Source of the DNA: CALEUX01 sp037439945 | GTDB taxonomy: Bacteria; Bacteroidota; Bacteroidia; Bacteroidales; Marinilabiliaceae | Length of the DNA: 64,000 bases | NCBI GenBank assembly: GCA_037439945.1 | Contig: JBBIVA010000005.1 | Coordinates: 1 to 64,000 of the forward strand | Reading direction: 5' to 3' | Part shown: positions 27,275-35,845 of the stretch, one piece after another | Position numbering within the stretch: the first letter of the stretch is position 1 | Layout of the letters: each line of letters opens with the position of its first letter | The notes under the pieces: generated by a model | Database searches by the model: none | What the model saw: the letters and a program-made list of their open reading frames with translations, nothing else | What the model was told of the DNA's origin: nothing | Made by a program: the position numbers and the translations under genes

Positions 27275-29743
27275 ATGCCTAAAATTCAGTTTTTAGACCC
27301 AAAAGTAGCCCGTAAATCAAATGAGCTAAAACTCAAACCTATACCGGTAAATGTTTACAATAAAAGGGTAAAGGACGAAGTAAATAACTTCACCACCGGG
27401 GAATTAATCAGAATATATCATGATATGGTCCTGATTAGGGAGTTTGAAACAATGCTTAACCTTATTAAAACCACCAACGAATATAACGGAGTTTCATATA
27501 ATCACCCCGGTCCAGCCCACCTTTCAATTGGTCAGGAGGCAGCAGCCGTTGGTATGGCTTTTAACCTTACGGTTGATGATTTTATTTTTGGGTCGCACCG
27601 AAGCCATGGTGAAATATTGGCCAAAGGGCTAAGTGCAATAAGTAAATTAAGCGACGAAGACCTTTCAGCAATTATGTCTGAGTTCTTCGGTGGCTCTACT
27701 TTAAATGTTGTGAAAAAGGGTTATAATGGAACAGTTAAGGAACTGGGTAGAAGGTTTCTGGTTTATGGTACCCTGGCCGAAATTTTTGCGCGTGAAACAG
27801 GTTTTAATAAAGGATTAGGTGGAAGTATGCATGCTTTTTTTACTCCCTTTGGAGTTTATCCAAATAATGCAATTGTAGGGGGTAGTGGTGATATAGCAGT
27901 AGGGGCAGCCTTATTTAAAAAAGTTAACCGTAAGCCTGGGTTAGTTGTTGCCAACATTGGAGATGCATCAATGGCTTGCGGCCCAGTTTGGGAAGGGATT
28001 TCCTTTGCAACTATGGACCAGTTTACACAACTTTGGGATGATGAAATGAAAGGTGGATTGCCCATAATTTTTAACGTAATGAATAATCAATACGGAATGG
28101 GAGGACAAACCTGTGGTGAAACAATGGGTTATGGAATGGCAGCACGAATTGGTGCCGGTGTTAATTCCGACCAGATGCACGCTGAACGGGTTGACGGTTA
28201 TAACCCGTTGGCAGTTATTGATGCTTACAAACGAAAACGCAAAATTATTGATGATAAAAAGGGACCGGTATTACTTGAGGTATTAACCTACCGATATTCC
28301 GGACACTCCCCTTCTGATGCATCTTCATACCGCTCAAAAGAGGAAATTGAAGCATGGCAGGAACATGACAGTATCGTTGACTTCGGCAAACAACTTATTG
28401 AAGCCGGAATTGCCACCCAGGCCGGGTTGGATGCAATATGGGATGATATAAAAGCAATTATTCTGGATATGTTAAAACTGGCTATAAACGACGACATCTC
28501 TCCAATTATGAATTTGAAAAAACAACCCGAAAAACTGGGTGAAATGATGTTTTCAAATAACAGCCGCGATGCAATGCTCACTGCTAAACCTGATGTTAAC
28601 TTTTCAATGGAGGAGAATCCAAGAGTAAAGCAACTGACAGGTAAAGAGCGCTATGCTTTTGACAAGGATGGGAAACCATTTTCGAAAATGAAACAATACC
28701 AGTTGCGTGACGGGATATTTGAAGCCATAATTGACCGTTACTATAAAGACCCGTCATTAATAGCATATGGTGAAGAAAATCGCGATTGGGGCGGAGCTTT
28801 TGCTGTTTACCGTGGATTAACCGAAGCATTGCCCTATCACAGACTATTTAACTCACCAATTGCCGAAGGTGCAATAGTTGGAACAGCAATCGGATACGCT
28901 ATGTGCGGTGGTAGGGTTATTCCTGAAATAATGTATTGCGACTTTCTGGGCCGTTGCGGCGATGAAGTTTTCAATCAATTACCCAAATGGCAGGCAATGA
29001 GTGGTAATGTGCTGAAAATGCCGGTTGTACTTAGGGTTTCGGTAGGTTCAAAATATGGAGCACAGCACTCACAGGACTGGACCTCACTTGTGGCCCATAT
29101 ACCTGGTTTAAAAGTTGTTTTCCCTGCCACTCCATACGATGCAAAAGGTTTAATGAACTCCGCCTTACAGGGAACCGATCCGGTTATTTATTTTGAAAGC
29201 CAGCGCATATATGACATAGGTGAAATGTTTAATGAAGGAGGAGTTCCCGTAGGCTATTACGAAATACCGTTTGGCCAACCCGATATTAAACGGAATGGAA
29301 AGGATATTACAATTTTAACTATTGGTGCCACATTATACAGGGCGCTTGATGCAGCTAAAATACTTGAAGAAAAGTATGGTTTATCTGCCGAAGTAATTGA
29401 TGCCAGGTCACTTGTGCCATTTAACTATGAAATGGTTATTGAATCAGTAAAAAAAACAGGCAGGATTGTTTTATCAAGTGATGCAAACAGCCGAGGTTCG
29501 TTCCTTAACGATATGGCACAAAACATTACTGAACTTGCCTTTGATTATCTTGATGCGCCACCTGTGGTTGTTGGTTCACGTAACTGGATTACGCCTGCAT
29601 ATGAACTTGAAGAGCACTTTTTTCCTCAACCCGGATGGATAATTGACGCAATACATGAAAAAATTATACCATTAAACGGACATATTTGTGGAGAAAACTA
29701 TACAGGGGCAGAACAGGTTCGCAGGGCTAAACTGGGTGTTTAA
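27275..29743 (+). CDS. 2-oxo-acid dehydrogenase E1, alpha and beta subunits fused
   Basis: 822 aa. Thiamine-diphosphate enzyme that decarboxylates a 2-oxo acid and acylates lipoyl-E2. The alpha half (about 45-400) carries the ThDP motif, starting GDASMACGPVWEG and ending at the NN of MNNQYGM, plus the phosphorylation-loop-like YRYSGHSPSDASSYR. The beta half (about 480-822) has AYGEENRDWGGAF, the HSQDW loop and VVGSRNWITPAYELE. Alpha and beta are usually separate genes; the fusion is known in Bacteroidota. It ends just before a strong terminator. Substrate could be pyruvate, a branched-chain oxo acid or another sugar-derived 2-oxo acid. Confidence 0.9.
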   Translation: MPKIQFLDPKVARKSNELKLKPIPVNVYNKRVKDEVNNFTTGELIRIYHDMVLIREFETMLNLIKTTNEYNGVSYNHPGPAHLSIGQEAAAVGMAFNLTVDDFIFGSHRSHGEILAKGLSAISKLSDEDLSAIMSEFFGGSTLNVVKKGYNGTVKELGRRFLVYGTLAEIFARETGFNKGLGGSMHAFFTPFGVYPNNAIVGGSGDIAVGAALFKKVNRKPGLVVANIGDASMACGPVWEGISFATMDQFTQLWDDEMKGGLPIIFNVMNNQYGMGGQTCGETMGYGMAARIGAGVNSDQMHAERVDGYNPLAVIDAYKRKRKIIDDKKGPVLLEVLTYRYSGHSPSDASSYRSKEEIEAWQEHDSIVDFGKQLIEAGIATQAGLDAIWDDIKAIILDMLKLAINDDISPIMNLKKQPEKLGEMMFSNNSRDAMLTAKPDVNFSMEENPRVKQLTGKERYAFDKDGKPFSKMKQYQLRDGIFEAIIDRYYKDPSLIAYGEENRDWGGAFAVYRGLTEALPYHRLFNSPIAEGAIVGTAIGYAMCGGRVIPEIMYCDFLGRCGDEVFNQLPKWQAMSGNVLKMPVVLRVSVGSKYGAQHSQDWTSLVAHIPGLKVVFPATPYDAKGLMNSALQGTDPVIYFESQRIYDIGEMFNEGGVPVGYYEIPFGQPDIKRNGKDITILTIGATLYRALDAAKILEEKYGLSAEVIDARSLVPFNYEMVIESVKKTGRIVLSSDANSRGSFLNDMAQNITELAFDYLDAPPVVVGSRNWITPAYELEEHFFPQPGWIIDAIHEKIIPLNGHICGENYTGAEQVRRAKLGV

Positions 29744-29773
29744 CCATCCTGAAATTAATAAACAGGTATAAGT

Positions 29774-29805
29774 AAAAAGTGAATCAATAAATTGGTTCAC
29801 TTTTT
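29774..29805 (+). terminator. Rho-independent terminator after the E1 gene
   Basis: A near-perfect hairpin: AAAAAGTGAATCAAT (29774-29788) pairs with ATTGGTTCACTTTTT (29791-29805), with one T-G pair. The T-run forms the tail. It separates the E2-E3-E1 transcript from the PHP gene. Confidence 0.8.
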
Positions 29806-29854
29806 AGGCCAATTGTTTTTTATCTTATTATGTAACAAAGCTAAATTTATAAAA

Positions 29855-31075
29855 ATGAATTTTTATTCTAGATTTTCTGACAGGGAAACCTTACTTGAAA
29901 AAGCAGAAAATGATAAAAATGGAGATAAAATTAAAGTAAATGCACACCTACATACACCATTTTCATTTAGTGCTTTTACTGATATTAACCAGGCATTGGA
30001 CATGGCTGTTGCAGAAGGAGTAAAAGTAGTTGGTATTAACGACTTTTTTAATACCAATGGGTATAATCTTTGGGCACAGGAATGCAATAAACGTAATCTT
30101 TTCCCATTGTTCAATATTGAATTTATTAGTCTTAACCGCCAGGACCAGGCTGACAATATTCGTGTAAATGATCCCAATAATCCTGGGCGTACTTATCTTA
30201 GCGGCAAGGGATTATCATTTCCCTTTAAACTTGACGAACCATATCTTACCAAACTTAATAACCTTAGTATTGAATCAAATAACCATGTTGCACGAATGTG
30301 TGTTAAGATGAATACTGTCTTGGATTTATGTAAAGCAGGATTTAATTTATCATACGAAGATATAAAGAATAACCTCACCCTTGGAAGCGTTAGGGAAAGG
30401 CATCTTGCCAAGGCTTTAAGGCTAAAAGTTGACGAAACCAGAGCCGATGCAAAATCAAAATTGGAGCTGTATCAAAAGCTTTTCGGCGGAAATCCATTAA
30501 AATCAGATATTAATGATTTTGCGGCTGTGGAAAATGAAATCCGTGGAAATTTGCTCAAAGCCGGTGGAAGTGCATTTGTTATTGAGGATCCTAAAGCGTT
30601 TCCTGATATGGAGGAGGTTTGCCAAATCATTGTAAAAGCCGGAGGAATTCCAACATATCCATTTTTGGCAGATGATGCAAATGGTAACTTTACCAACTTT
30701 GAAGAAAACAAGGAAAAGGTGGCTGAAATTTTAAAAACACGAGGCATTGCAAGTATTGAGTTTATAACTACCAGAAACACTATTGATGTACTTGAAGATT
30801 ATTCAGAGTTTTTCTATAATAAAGGCTTTATTGTAACTTTTGGAAGTGAGCACAACACACCCGCCATGGAACCAATTGAGCTATTTGCAAAAAATGGGGT
30901 TCCCTTATCGGAAAAATTGCTCGAGATAAATTTTAAGGGAGCATCGGTTATTGCAGCGCATCAATACTTCTTTGCCACTGATGGTGCCGGATATATTGAT
31001 AAAAACGGTTTTGCCTTCCCCGAAAAACGCGAAATGTTCGAAAAAATCGGAAAATCATTAATTATGGAAGCCTGA
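29855..31075 (+). CDS. PHP-domain protein
   Basis: 406 aa from ATG 29855. A PHP metal-dependent phosphoesterase-like domain. The N-terminal motif is VNAHLHTPFSF, giving the first H-x-H metal ligands (about residues 32-34); a further metal-site-like segment is FGSEHNTPAME, and the C-terminal AHQYF contributes a histidine. PHP domains hydrolyse phosphoesters, but here the substrate is unknown; the position between an oxo-acid dehydrogenase and an aldolase suggests a phosphorylated sugar or sugar acid. A longer frame from TTG 29792 would start inside the terminator hairpin and is rejected. It is bracketed by terminators, suggesting its own promoter. Confidence 0.75.
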   Translation: MNFYSRFSDRETLLEKAENDKNGDKIKVNAHLHTPFSFSAFTDINQALDMAVAEGVKVVGINDFFNTNGYNLWAQECNKRNLFPLFNIEFISLNRQDQADNIRVNDPNNPGRTYLSGKGLSFPFKLDEPYLTKLNNLSIESNNHVARMCVKMNTVLDLCKAGFNLSYEDIKNNLTLGSVRERHLAKALRLKVDETRADAKSKLELYQKLFGGNPLKSDINDFAAVENEIRGNLLKAGGSAFVIEDPKAFPDMEEVCQIIVKAGGIPTYPFLADDANGNFTNFEENKEKVAEILKTRGIASIEFITTRNTIDVLEDYSEFFYNKGFIVTFGSEHNTPAMEPIELFAKNGVPLSEKLLEINFKGASVIAAHQYFFATDGAGYIDKNGFAFPEKREMFEKIGKSLIMEA

Positions 31076-31106
31076 AATAAATTACAGGCAAAAACTTTAA
31101 TTACTG

Positions 31107-31142
31107 AAATACCACAACCTTTTTAAAAGGCAGGTATTTTTT
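31107..31142 (+). terminator. putative terminator after the PHP gene
   Basis: AAATACC (31107-31113) pairs with GGTATTT (31133-31139), with an inner CCTT/AAGG stem and an internal loop. A run of T follows to 31142. Confidence 0.6.
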
Positions 31143-31205
31143 GAAAGAAATAGTCATTATTTAAGGTATTGCATAATATTAAAATACTATTTACCATTTT
31201 GATCT

Positions 31206-33167
31206 ATGGAAGGAATTAAGAATTTAATCAGTATATCACAATTTTTCGGAGGCCAAAAGGCATATGTAATTGCAGGTGGAGGTAATACCTCATATAAAAC
31301 CAGTGAAAACATTTGGGTTAAAGCCAGCGGGTTTTCCCTTGCTACAATAAACGAAGATGGATTTGCCCGGCTTGACAGAAAAAAATTAGCTTCTATCTCA
31401 GAAAAATCATACAATAACGATCCGTTTATTCGTGAGCAGGAGGTAAAAAATGATCTTAACTTGGCCAACCTTACTCCTGGGAAAAGGCCCTCGGTCGAGA
31501 CTTCTATGCACAATTTAATTGAGTATAGCTTTGTTGTTCATCTGCATCCAACATATGTTAATGCTGTTATGTGCGGAAATGATGTTGAAAAGTTTATAAG
31601 CCCCCTATTTGGCAACCACGCTCTTTATATCCCCTATTTCGATCCGGGATATATATTATTTAAAGAAGTTGAAAACAGGGTATTATCATTCCGCAAGGAT
31701 AACGGGTACGACCCTAAAATAATCCTTTTGCAAAATCATGGTGTTTTCGTATCAGCAAATTCTGTAAACGAAATTAAATCCATTTATAACGAGGTTATTG
31801 ATAAAATAGAGAATGTACTAATTAAACCATTACCTGTTGAAGAAATGGCAGTTCTTCCCTCTGTAACCCAAATTATACCTGCCATTAGGATGATTGTATC
31901 TGAAAATGAATTAAAAACTTTAAAAGTAAGGAATAACAAGCTAATTGATTATTTTTCAAAATCGGTTGATAATTTTAACAACATTGCCAGACCATTTACC
32001 CCTGATATAATTGTTTACTGTAAAAGCGACTATGTTTATATTGATAACATTTCAACGCCTGATAATGCCATAAATCAATTTAAACTTAAATACCATGAAT
32101 TTACCGCAAGAAATGGTTATTTGCCCAAAGTGGTTTTAATTAAAAACCTTGGATTAGTTGCTATTGGTGATAATGCAATACAATGTGACATTATACTGGA
32201 TGTATTTGAGGATATGATGAAGATTTCATGGCTTAGCCAATCCTTTGGAGGAAGGCATTTCATGACTGATGAACAGATAAGTTTTATTGATACATGGGAA
32301 GTTGAGAATTACCGGAGAAGTATTGCAGCCGGAAATACCAGGGGAAGAATGGAAAACAAAACTATTGTTGTAACCGGAGCTGCACAAGGTTTTGGAGAAG
32401 GAATTGCCCGTGGGTTAAAAGCTGAAGGGGCAAATATTGTTGTTGCCGACCTGAATATTGAAGCTGCCCTTATGACTATTGCCTCTTTTAATGAAATGAA
32501 AGGGAGCAATAAAGCCATATTTGTACAAACTGACGTTTCAAAAATTGAGCAAATTGAAAACATGGTTAATCAAACCATTATAAATTTTGGAGGAATTGAC
32601 GTTTTTATAAGCAATGCAGGCATATTACGTGCCGGGGGCCTGGATGAAATGAGCGTTGAAAACTTTGACCTTGTTACAAAAATAAATTACAACGCTTATT
32701 TCTATTGTACTAAGGTGGTTTCAGAAGTTATGAAGCTTCAAACAGGCCATAAAAATGATTATTACGCCGATATAATTCAAATAAACTCGAAAAGCGGATT
32801 AAGCGGGAGCAAGAAAAATTTTGCCTATTCGGGAGGTAAATTTGGAGGTATTGGACTAACACAATCATTTGCTCTTGAGCTTGCCCCCAACCGTATAAAG
32901 GTAAACAGTGTTTGCCCTGGTAATTTTTATGATGGCCCACTTTGGAGCGATCCGGTGAATGGACTGTTTGTACAATATCTGAAAACAGGAAAAGTTCCGG
33001 GAGCAAAGAACATCGAAGATGTTAGGCGGCATTACCTTAATCAAACACCCATTCCGAGGGGTTGCACAACCAACGATGTACTTAAGGGGGTTATGTACCT
33101 TATTGATCAGGAATATGAAACCGGTCAGGCATTACCTGTTACCGGTGGTCAGATAATGTTGAGTTAA
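31206..33167 (+). CDS. class II aldolase / short-chain dehydrogenase fusion
   Basis: 653 aa. Residues about 1-230 are a class II (AraD/FucA-type) aldolase. GGGNTSYK and VKASG form the phosphate-binding part, and zinc ligands appear as HLH (in VVHLHPTYVNAV) and QNHG. After a middle segment, residues about 380-653 are an SDR: TGAAQGFGEGIA glycine loop, SNAGIL, and the Ser/Tyr-Lys catalytic set in INSKSG and YSGGK. The domain order resembles RhaE-W-type rhamnulose-1-phosphate aldolase / lactaldehyde dehydrogenase, but also sorbitol-phosphate-dehydrogenase-like SDRs. In this window it is the only candidate aldolase for the RhaT-RhaA-kinase pathway 3 kb downstream. Confidence 0.8.
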   Translation: MEGIKNLISISQFFGGQKAYVIAGGGNTSYKTSENIWVKASGFSLATINEDGFARLDRKKLASISEKSYNNDPFIREQEVKNDLNLANLTPGKRPSVETSMHNLIEYSFVVHLHPTYVNAVMCGNDVEKFISPLFGNHALYIPYFDPGYILFKEVENRVLSFRKDNGYDPKIILLQNHGVFVSANSVNEIKSIYNEVIDKIENVLIKPLPVEEMAVLPSVTQIIPAIRMIVSENELKTLKVRNNKLIDYFSKSVDNFNNIARPFTPDIIVYCKSDYVYIDNISTPDNAINQFKLKYHEFTARNGYLPKVVLIKNLGLVAIGDNAIQCDIILDVFEDMMKISWLSQSFGGRHFMTDEQISFIDTWEVENYRRSIAAGNTRGRMENKTIVVTGAAQGFGEGIARGLKAEGANIVVADLNIEAALMTIASFNEMKGSNKAIFVQTDVSKIEQIENMVNQTIINFGGIDVFISNAGILRAGGLDEMSVENFDLVTKINYNAYFYCTKVVSEVMKLQTGHKNDYYADIIQINSKSGLSGSKKNFAYSGGKFGGIGLTQSFALELAPNRIKVNSVCPGNFYDGPLWSDPVNGLFVQYLKTGKVPGAKNIEDVRRHYLNQTPIPRGCTTNDVLKGVMYLIDQEYETGQALPVTGGQIMLS

Positions 33168-33312
33168 TTAAAAGATAATGCGTTAGTTAGACTCAATACA
33201 AATAGAATAGACCTTTAAGATATTAAAGATGAATTATATCTTTAAGTCTGATAATCCTTAAAATCTAATCTATTAGTATTATACCTGAAAATCTAAAATT
33301 CTATTTTAAGAT

Positions 33313-34590
33313 ATGAAAACAAAAGCAGTTCGATTATATGGTAAAAAAGACCTTCGTTTGGAAGAGTTTGAATTACCTTCAATAACTGATGATGAAATAT
33401 TGGCAAAAGTAGTTTGCGACAGTTTGTGCATGTCCAGTTATAAAGCAGCAACACAGGCTACTGACCATAAAAGGATACCGGATGATATTGCAGGGAACCC
33501 AATAATTATTGGTCATGAATTTGCCGGTGAAATTGTTGAAGTGGGAAAAAACTGGAGGCATAAATTCAAAGCAGGGCAAAAATATTCAATACAACCGGCA
33601 ATATATTATGAAGATGGTCCGGTTGGCATACTAAGTGCGCCGGGTTACTCCTATAAATATGTTGGAGGTGATGCAACCTATGTAATTATTCCTAAGGATG
33701 TGCTGCTTCAGGATTGTCTGTTGGCCTATGATGGTCCCGGGTATTATCCGGCCTCCCTGGCCGAACCTCTTTCATGTGTGATAGGGGCAATGCATGCAAA
33801 TTACCATACTACACCGGGTTCATATGTACATAAAATGGAAATTGTAAACGGGGGAAAAATGGCCATCCTCGCCGGTGTTGGCCCTATGGGCCTGGCGGCA
33901 ATCAATTATGTTATAAACCGCCCCGAAATTAAACCATCAATATGTGTGGTTACTGATATTGATCAGGAACGGTTGGATAGGGCGGCTAAGATTTATACCG
34001 TTAAAATGGCAAAAGAAAACGGCATTGAGCTGGTTTACCTTAACACCGGTTTAGTAAATGACGCTGTTGCAGCTCTGCAAAATTTAGTTGGAGGACAGGG
34101 ATATGATGACGTTTTTGTTTTTGCACCCGTAGCATCTGTAATTGAACAGGGTGATTCAATCCTGGCATTTGATGGATGCCTTAATTTCTTTGCAGGGCCT
34201 TCAAACCCGGAATTAAAGGCCAGTTTGAATTTCTACAACGTACATTATGCATATACCCATATTGTAGGGACATCAGGGGGCAATACCGATGATATGAAAG
34301 AAGCATTGCAGATAATGGCCAAAGGCCTTGATCCTGCAGGGTTAATTACTCATATTGGAGGGTTAAATGCAGTTGCAGATGCAACTTTGCATTTGCCTGA
34401 AATTCCTGGTGGCAAAAAACTTATTTACACCCACTGTAATATGCCATTAACCCCAATAACCGAATTTGCCGAAAAAGGTAAAACAAACCCGGTTTATAAA
34501 CTTCTTGCCCAATCATGTGCCAATAATAAAGGTTTATGGAACACTGGTGCAGAAAAAATATTACTTGAAAACTGTGATAAACTTATGTAG
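33313..34590 (+). CDS. zinc-type (MDR) alcohol/polyol dehydrogenase, L-sorbose-1-phosphate-reductase-like
   Basis: 425 aa. Medium-chain dehydrogenase. The catalytic-zinc Cys lies in CDSLCMSSYK (about residues 34-43), followed by GHEFAGEIVEVG (about 63-74), the LAEPLSCV motif and the nucleotide-binding segment AGVGPMGLAAI (about 190-200). The four-Cys structural zinc lobe of classical ADH is missing: no Cys cluster lies between the GHE motif and the coenzyme domain. The family resembles SorE-type L-sorbose-1-phosphate reductases. It ends before a strong terminator and is last of the GntR-side block. Substrate unknown. Confidence 0.8.
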   Translation: MKTKAVRLYGKKDLRLEEFELPSITDDEILAKVVCDSLCMSSYKAATQATDHKRIPDDIAGNPIIIGHEFAGEIVEVGKNWRHKFKAGQKYSIQPAIYYEDGPVGILSAPGYSYKYVGGDATYVIIPKDVLLQDCLLAYDGPGYYPASLAEPLSCVIGAMHANYHTTPGSYVHKMEIVNGGKMAILAGVGPMGLAAINYVINRPEIKPSICVVTDIDQERLDRAAKIYTVKMAKENGIELVYLNTGLVNDAVAALQNLVGGQGYDDVFVFAPVASVIEQGDSILAFDGCLNFFAGPSNPELKASLNFYNVHYAYTHIVGTSGGNTDDMKEALQIMAKGLDPAGLITHIGGLNAVADATLHLPEIPGGKKLIYTHCNMPLTPITEFAEKGKTNPVYKLLAQSCANNKGLWNTGAEKILLENCDKLM

Positions 34591-34602
34591 GCATCTTATA
34601 CA

Positions 34603-34719
34603 TAAAGAGGGTGTCTCAAAAGTCCGAGACGCCCTCTTTTTATTCGTACTCCTATCCGAAAAGTTTTTCAAATATTAAATTCTAATAGTCTTTAAAAAAC
34701 TTTTAAGACAGCCTCTTTA
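34603..34719. repeat. 117-base element with 21-base inverted ends
   Basis: The left end (34603-34623, core AGAGGGTGTCTCAAAAGT) and the complement of 34699-34719 (core AGAGGCTGTCTTAAAAGT) agree at 19 of 21 positions. Such GAGGCTGTCTCAAAA ends resemble terminal repeats of insertion sequences. The left end also forms half of the terminator at 34604-34641. The right end contains the stop codon of the AraC gene. No transposase is inside, so this would be a solo or miniature element. Confidence 0.55.
34604..34641 (+). terminator. Rho-independent terminator after the MDR gene
   Basis: A 14-bp stem (34604-34617 with 34626-34639, GAGGGTGTCTC/GAGACGCCCTC with one G-T pair), loop AAAAGTCC, T-run to 34641. 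Very stable. Confidence 0.9.
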
Positions 34720-35607
34720 TTCAAAATCCATGGGTTTTAACGAATTCATTCTTAACTCGGTTGGTGTTTTACCATACTTCTCTTTAAACAAACGGCTAAA
34801 GTAATATATTGAATTAAAACCGGTTTCAAAGGCTATATCCTTTACGCTTTTCTCTGTTGTTATCAATAAATCCCTGGCTTTTGTAATCCGAATCTGTAAA
34901 AGATACTGACCTGGAGATAAACCGGTAAATTTCTTAAACATCTTCCTGAAATAGCTATATCCAATATTGTTATTGTCAGCAAGTATCTTCAGGTCAAACT
35001 CTTCAAAATAATTTTCATGTATATACTGACGTGTTTTCTCAATAATGCTCTCAATAGGTTTACCCGAAAAATGCCTGTTTTTTATATTTGAAATAATAAT
35101 TCCAACAAGTTTAACCACTTCGCCTGATGCAATTTGCTGGAATCCTGGCTTCTCCTTTTTTGTTATTTCAAAAATCCTGTAATAAGCATCCAGGATTTCT
35201 TCTTTAAGCCCACAATCCACAACAGGTAAATTCTCTTTCAATATATCTGTAGATAAAATTTGCCTGGCAAATTTTCCTTCAAATCCGATAAAATTCTCCA
35301 CCCATCCTGTTTTAATATTTGGCTTATACCGGTGCCATTTACCCGGGGAGATAATCATAACTGATCCAGGAAAAAGATTGTAAATACCATCCCTGGTTTG
35401 CAGCTTCCCTTCTCCTTCAGTAATGTATAAAATCTGATATTCGTGAAGTACCCTCCCTTTGTCCCATGTAAAATAATAACCTGAAGGATGTTCATTTGAA
35501 GGATAATTAACACCCGGCAATACCCTGGAAGTTCCGGCTACATTTAAAAACAAACCCCACTTCCTGTCATCTTCACTTGTTGTAAGATATTTAAAATAGT
35601 CCGTCAT
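34717..35607 (-). CDS. AraC family regulator, probable rhamnose-responsive activator
   Basis: 296 aa. N-terminal cupin-type sensing domain (about 15-165, with GYYFTWDKGRVLHEYQI and PGSVMIISPGKWHRY) and C-terminal double helix-turn-helix (about 190-290; ADNNNIGYSYFRKMFKKFTG and IAFETGFNSIYYFSRLFKEKYGKTPTELR). It diverges from rhaT, so it likely activates rhaT-rhaA-kinase in response to L-rhamnose or rhamnulose, as RhaR/RhaS do. Likely sites are the direct repeats at 35738-35776. Its stop codon falls inside the inverted end of a small repeat element, so the last residues may derive from that insertion. Confidence 0.88.
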   Translation of the reverse strand: MTDYFKYLTTSEDDRKWGLFLNVAGTSRVLPGVNYPSNEHPSGYYFTWDKGRVLHEYQILYITEGEGKLQTRDGIYNLFPGSVMIISPGKWHRYKPNIKTGWVENFIGFEGKFARQILSTDILKENLPVVDCGLKEEILDAYYRIFEITKKEKPGFQQIASGEVVKLVGIIISNIKNRHFSGKPIESIIEKTRQYIHENYFEEFDLKILADNNNIGYSYFRKMFKKFTGLSPGQYLLQIRITKARDLLITTEKSVKDIAFETGFNSIYYFSRLFKEKYGKTPTELRMNSLKPMDFE

Positions 35608-35737
35608 TTAAAATCCTTTTCCCGAAGATATAATTTTTTCTCAAGAAAAATGAAATTTTATGGTATGATTGGGTTTTAAAACTATAATAGTATTACTAAT
35701 ACAGTTTATACAACCAATAATTATTTAAACATTGGAG

Positions 35738-35776
35738 TAATGTCAAAATGTATAAACATAATGTCATTTTATGTAT
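35738..35776 (+). promoter_or_regulatory. direct repeats, probable AraC-regulator sites upstream of rhaT
   Basis: TAATGTCAAAATGTAT (from 35738) and TAATGTCATTTTATGTAT (from 35759) start 21 bases apart, two helical turns, as for AraC-family direct repeats. The second runs into the -33 TTG (35776-35778), the class II activator arrangement. A third related sequence, TAGTCATTTTACAT, is at 35790-35803. Confidence 0.65.
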
Positions 35777-35806
35777 TGTAATTACCCTATAGTCATTTTA
35801 CATTTG
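35776..35806 (+). promoter_or_regulatory. promoter of rhaT-rhaA-kinase operon
   Basis: TTG (35776-35778), 20 bases, TACATTTG (35799-35806). It fits the Bacteroidota consensus and lies 40 bases before the rhaT start. Confidence 0.75.
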
Positions 35807-35845
35807 ATAACTAAACTTTATAAATCTTAACTAACAGGATATACT

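Noticed and set aside
24457..29743. Acetoin dehydrogenase (aco) operon
   Set aside because: The E1-E2-E3 layout fits, but there is no acoX/acoR-type gene and the neighbours are sugar-type enzymes; the acyl substrate remains open.
29792..29854. Longer PHP-protein start at TTG 29792
   Set aside because: It begins inside the E1 terminator hairpin, and the extra residues are hydrophobic without matching the family.
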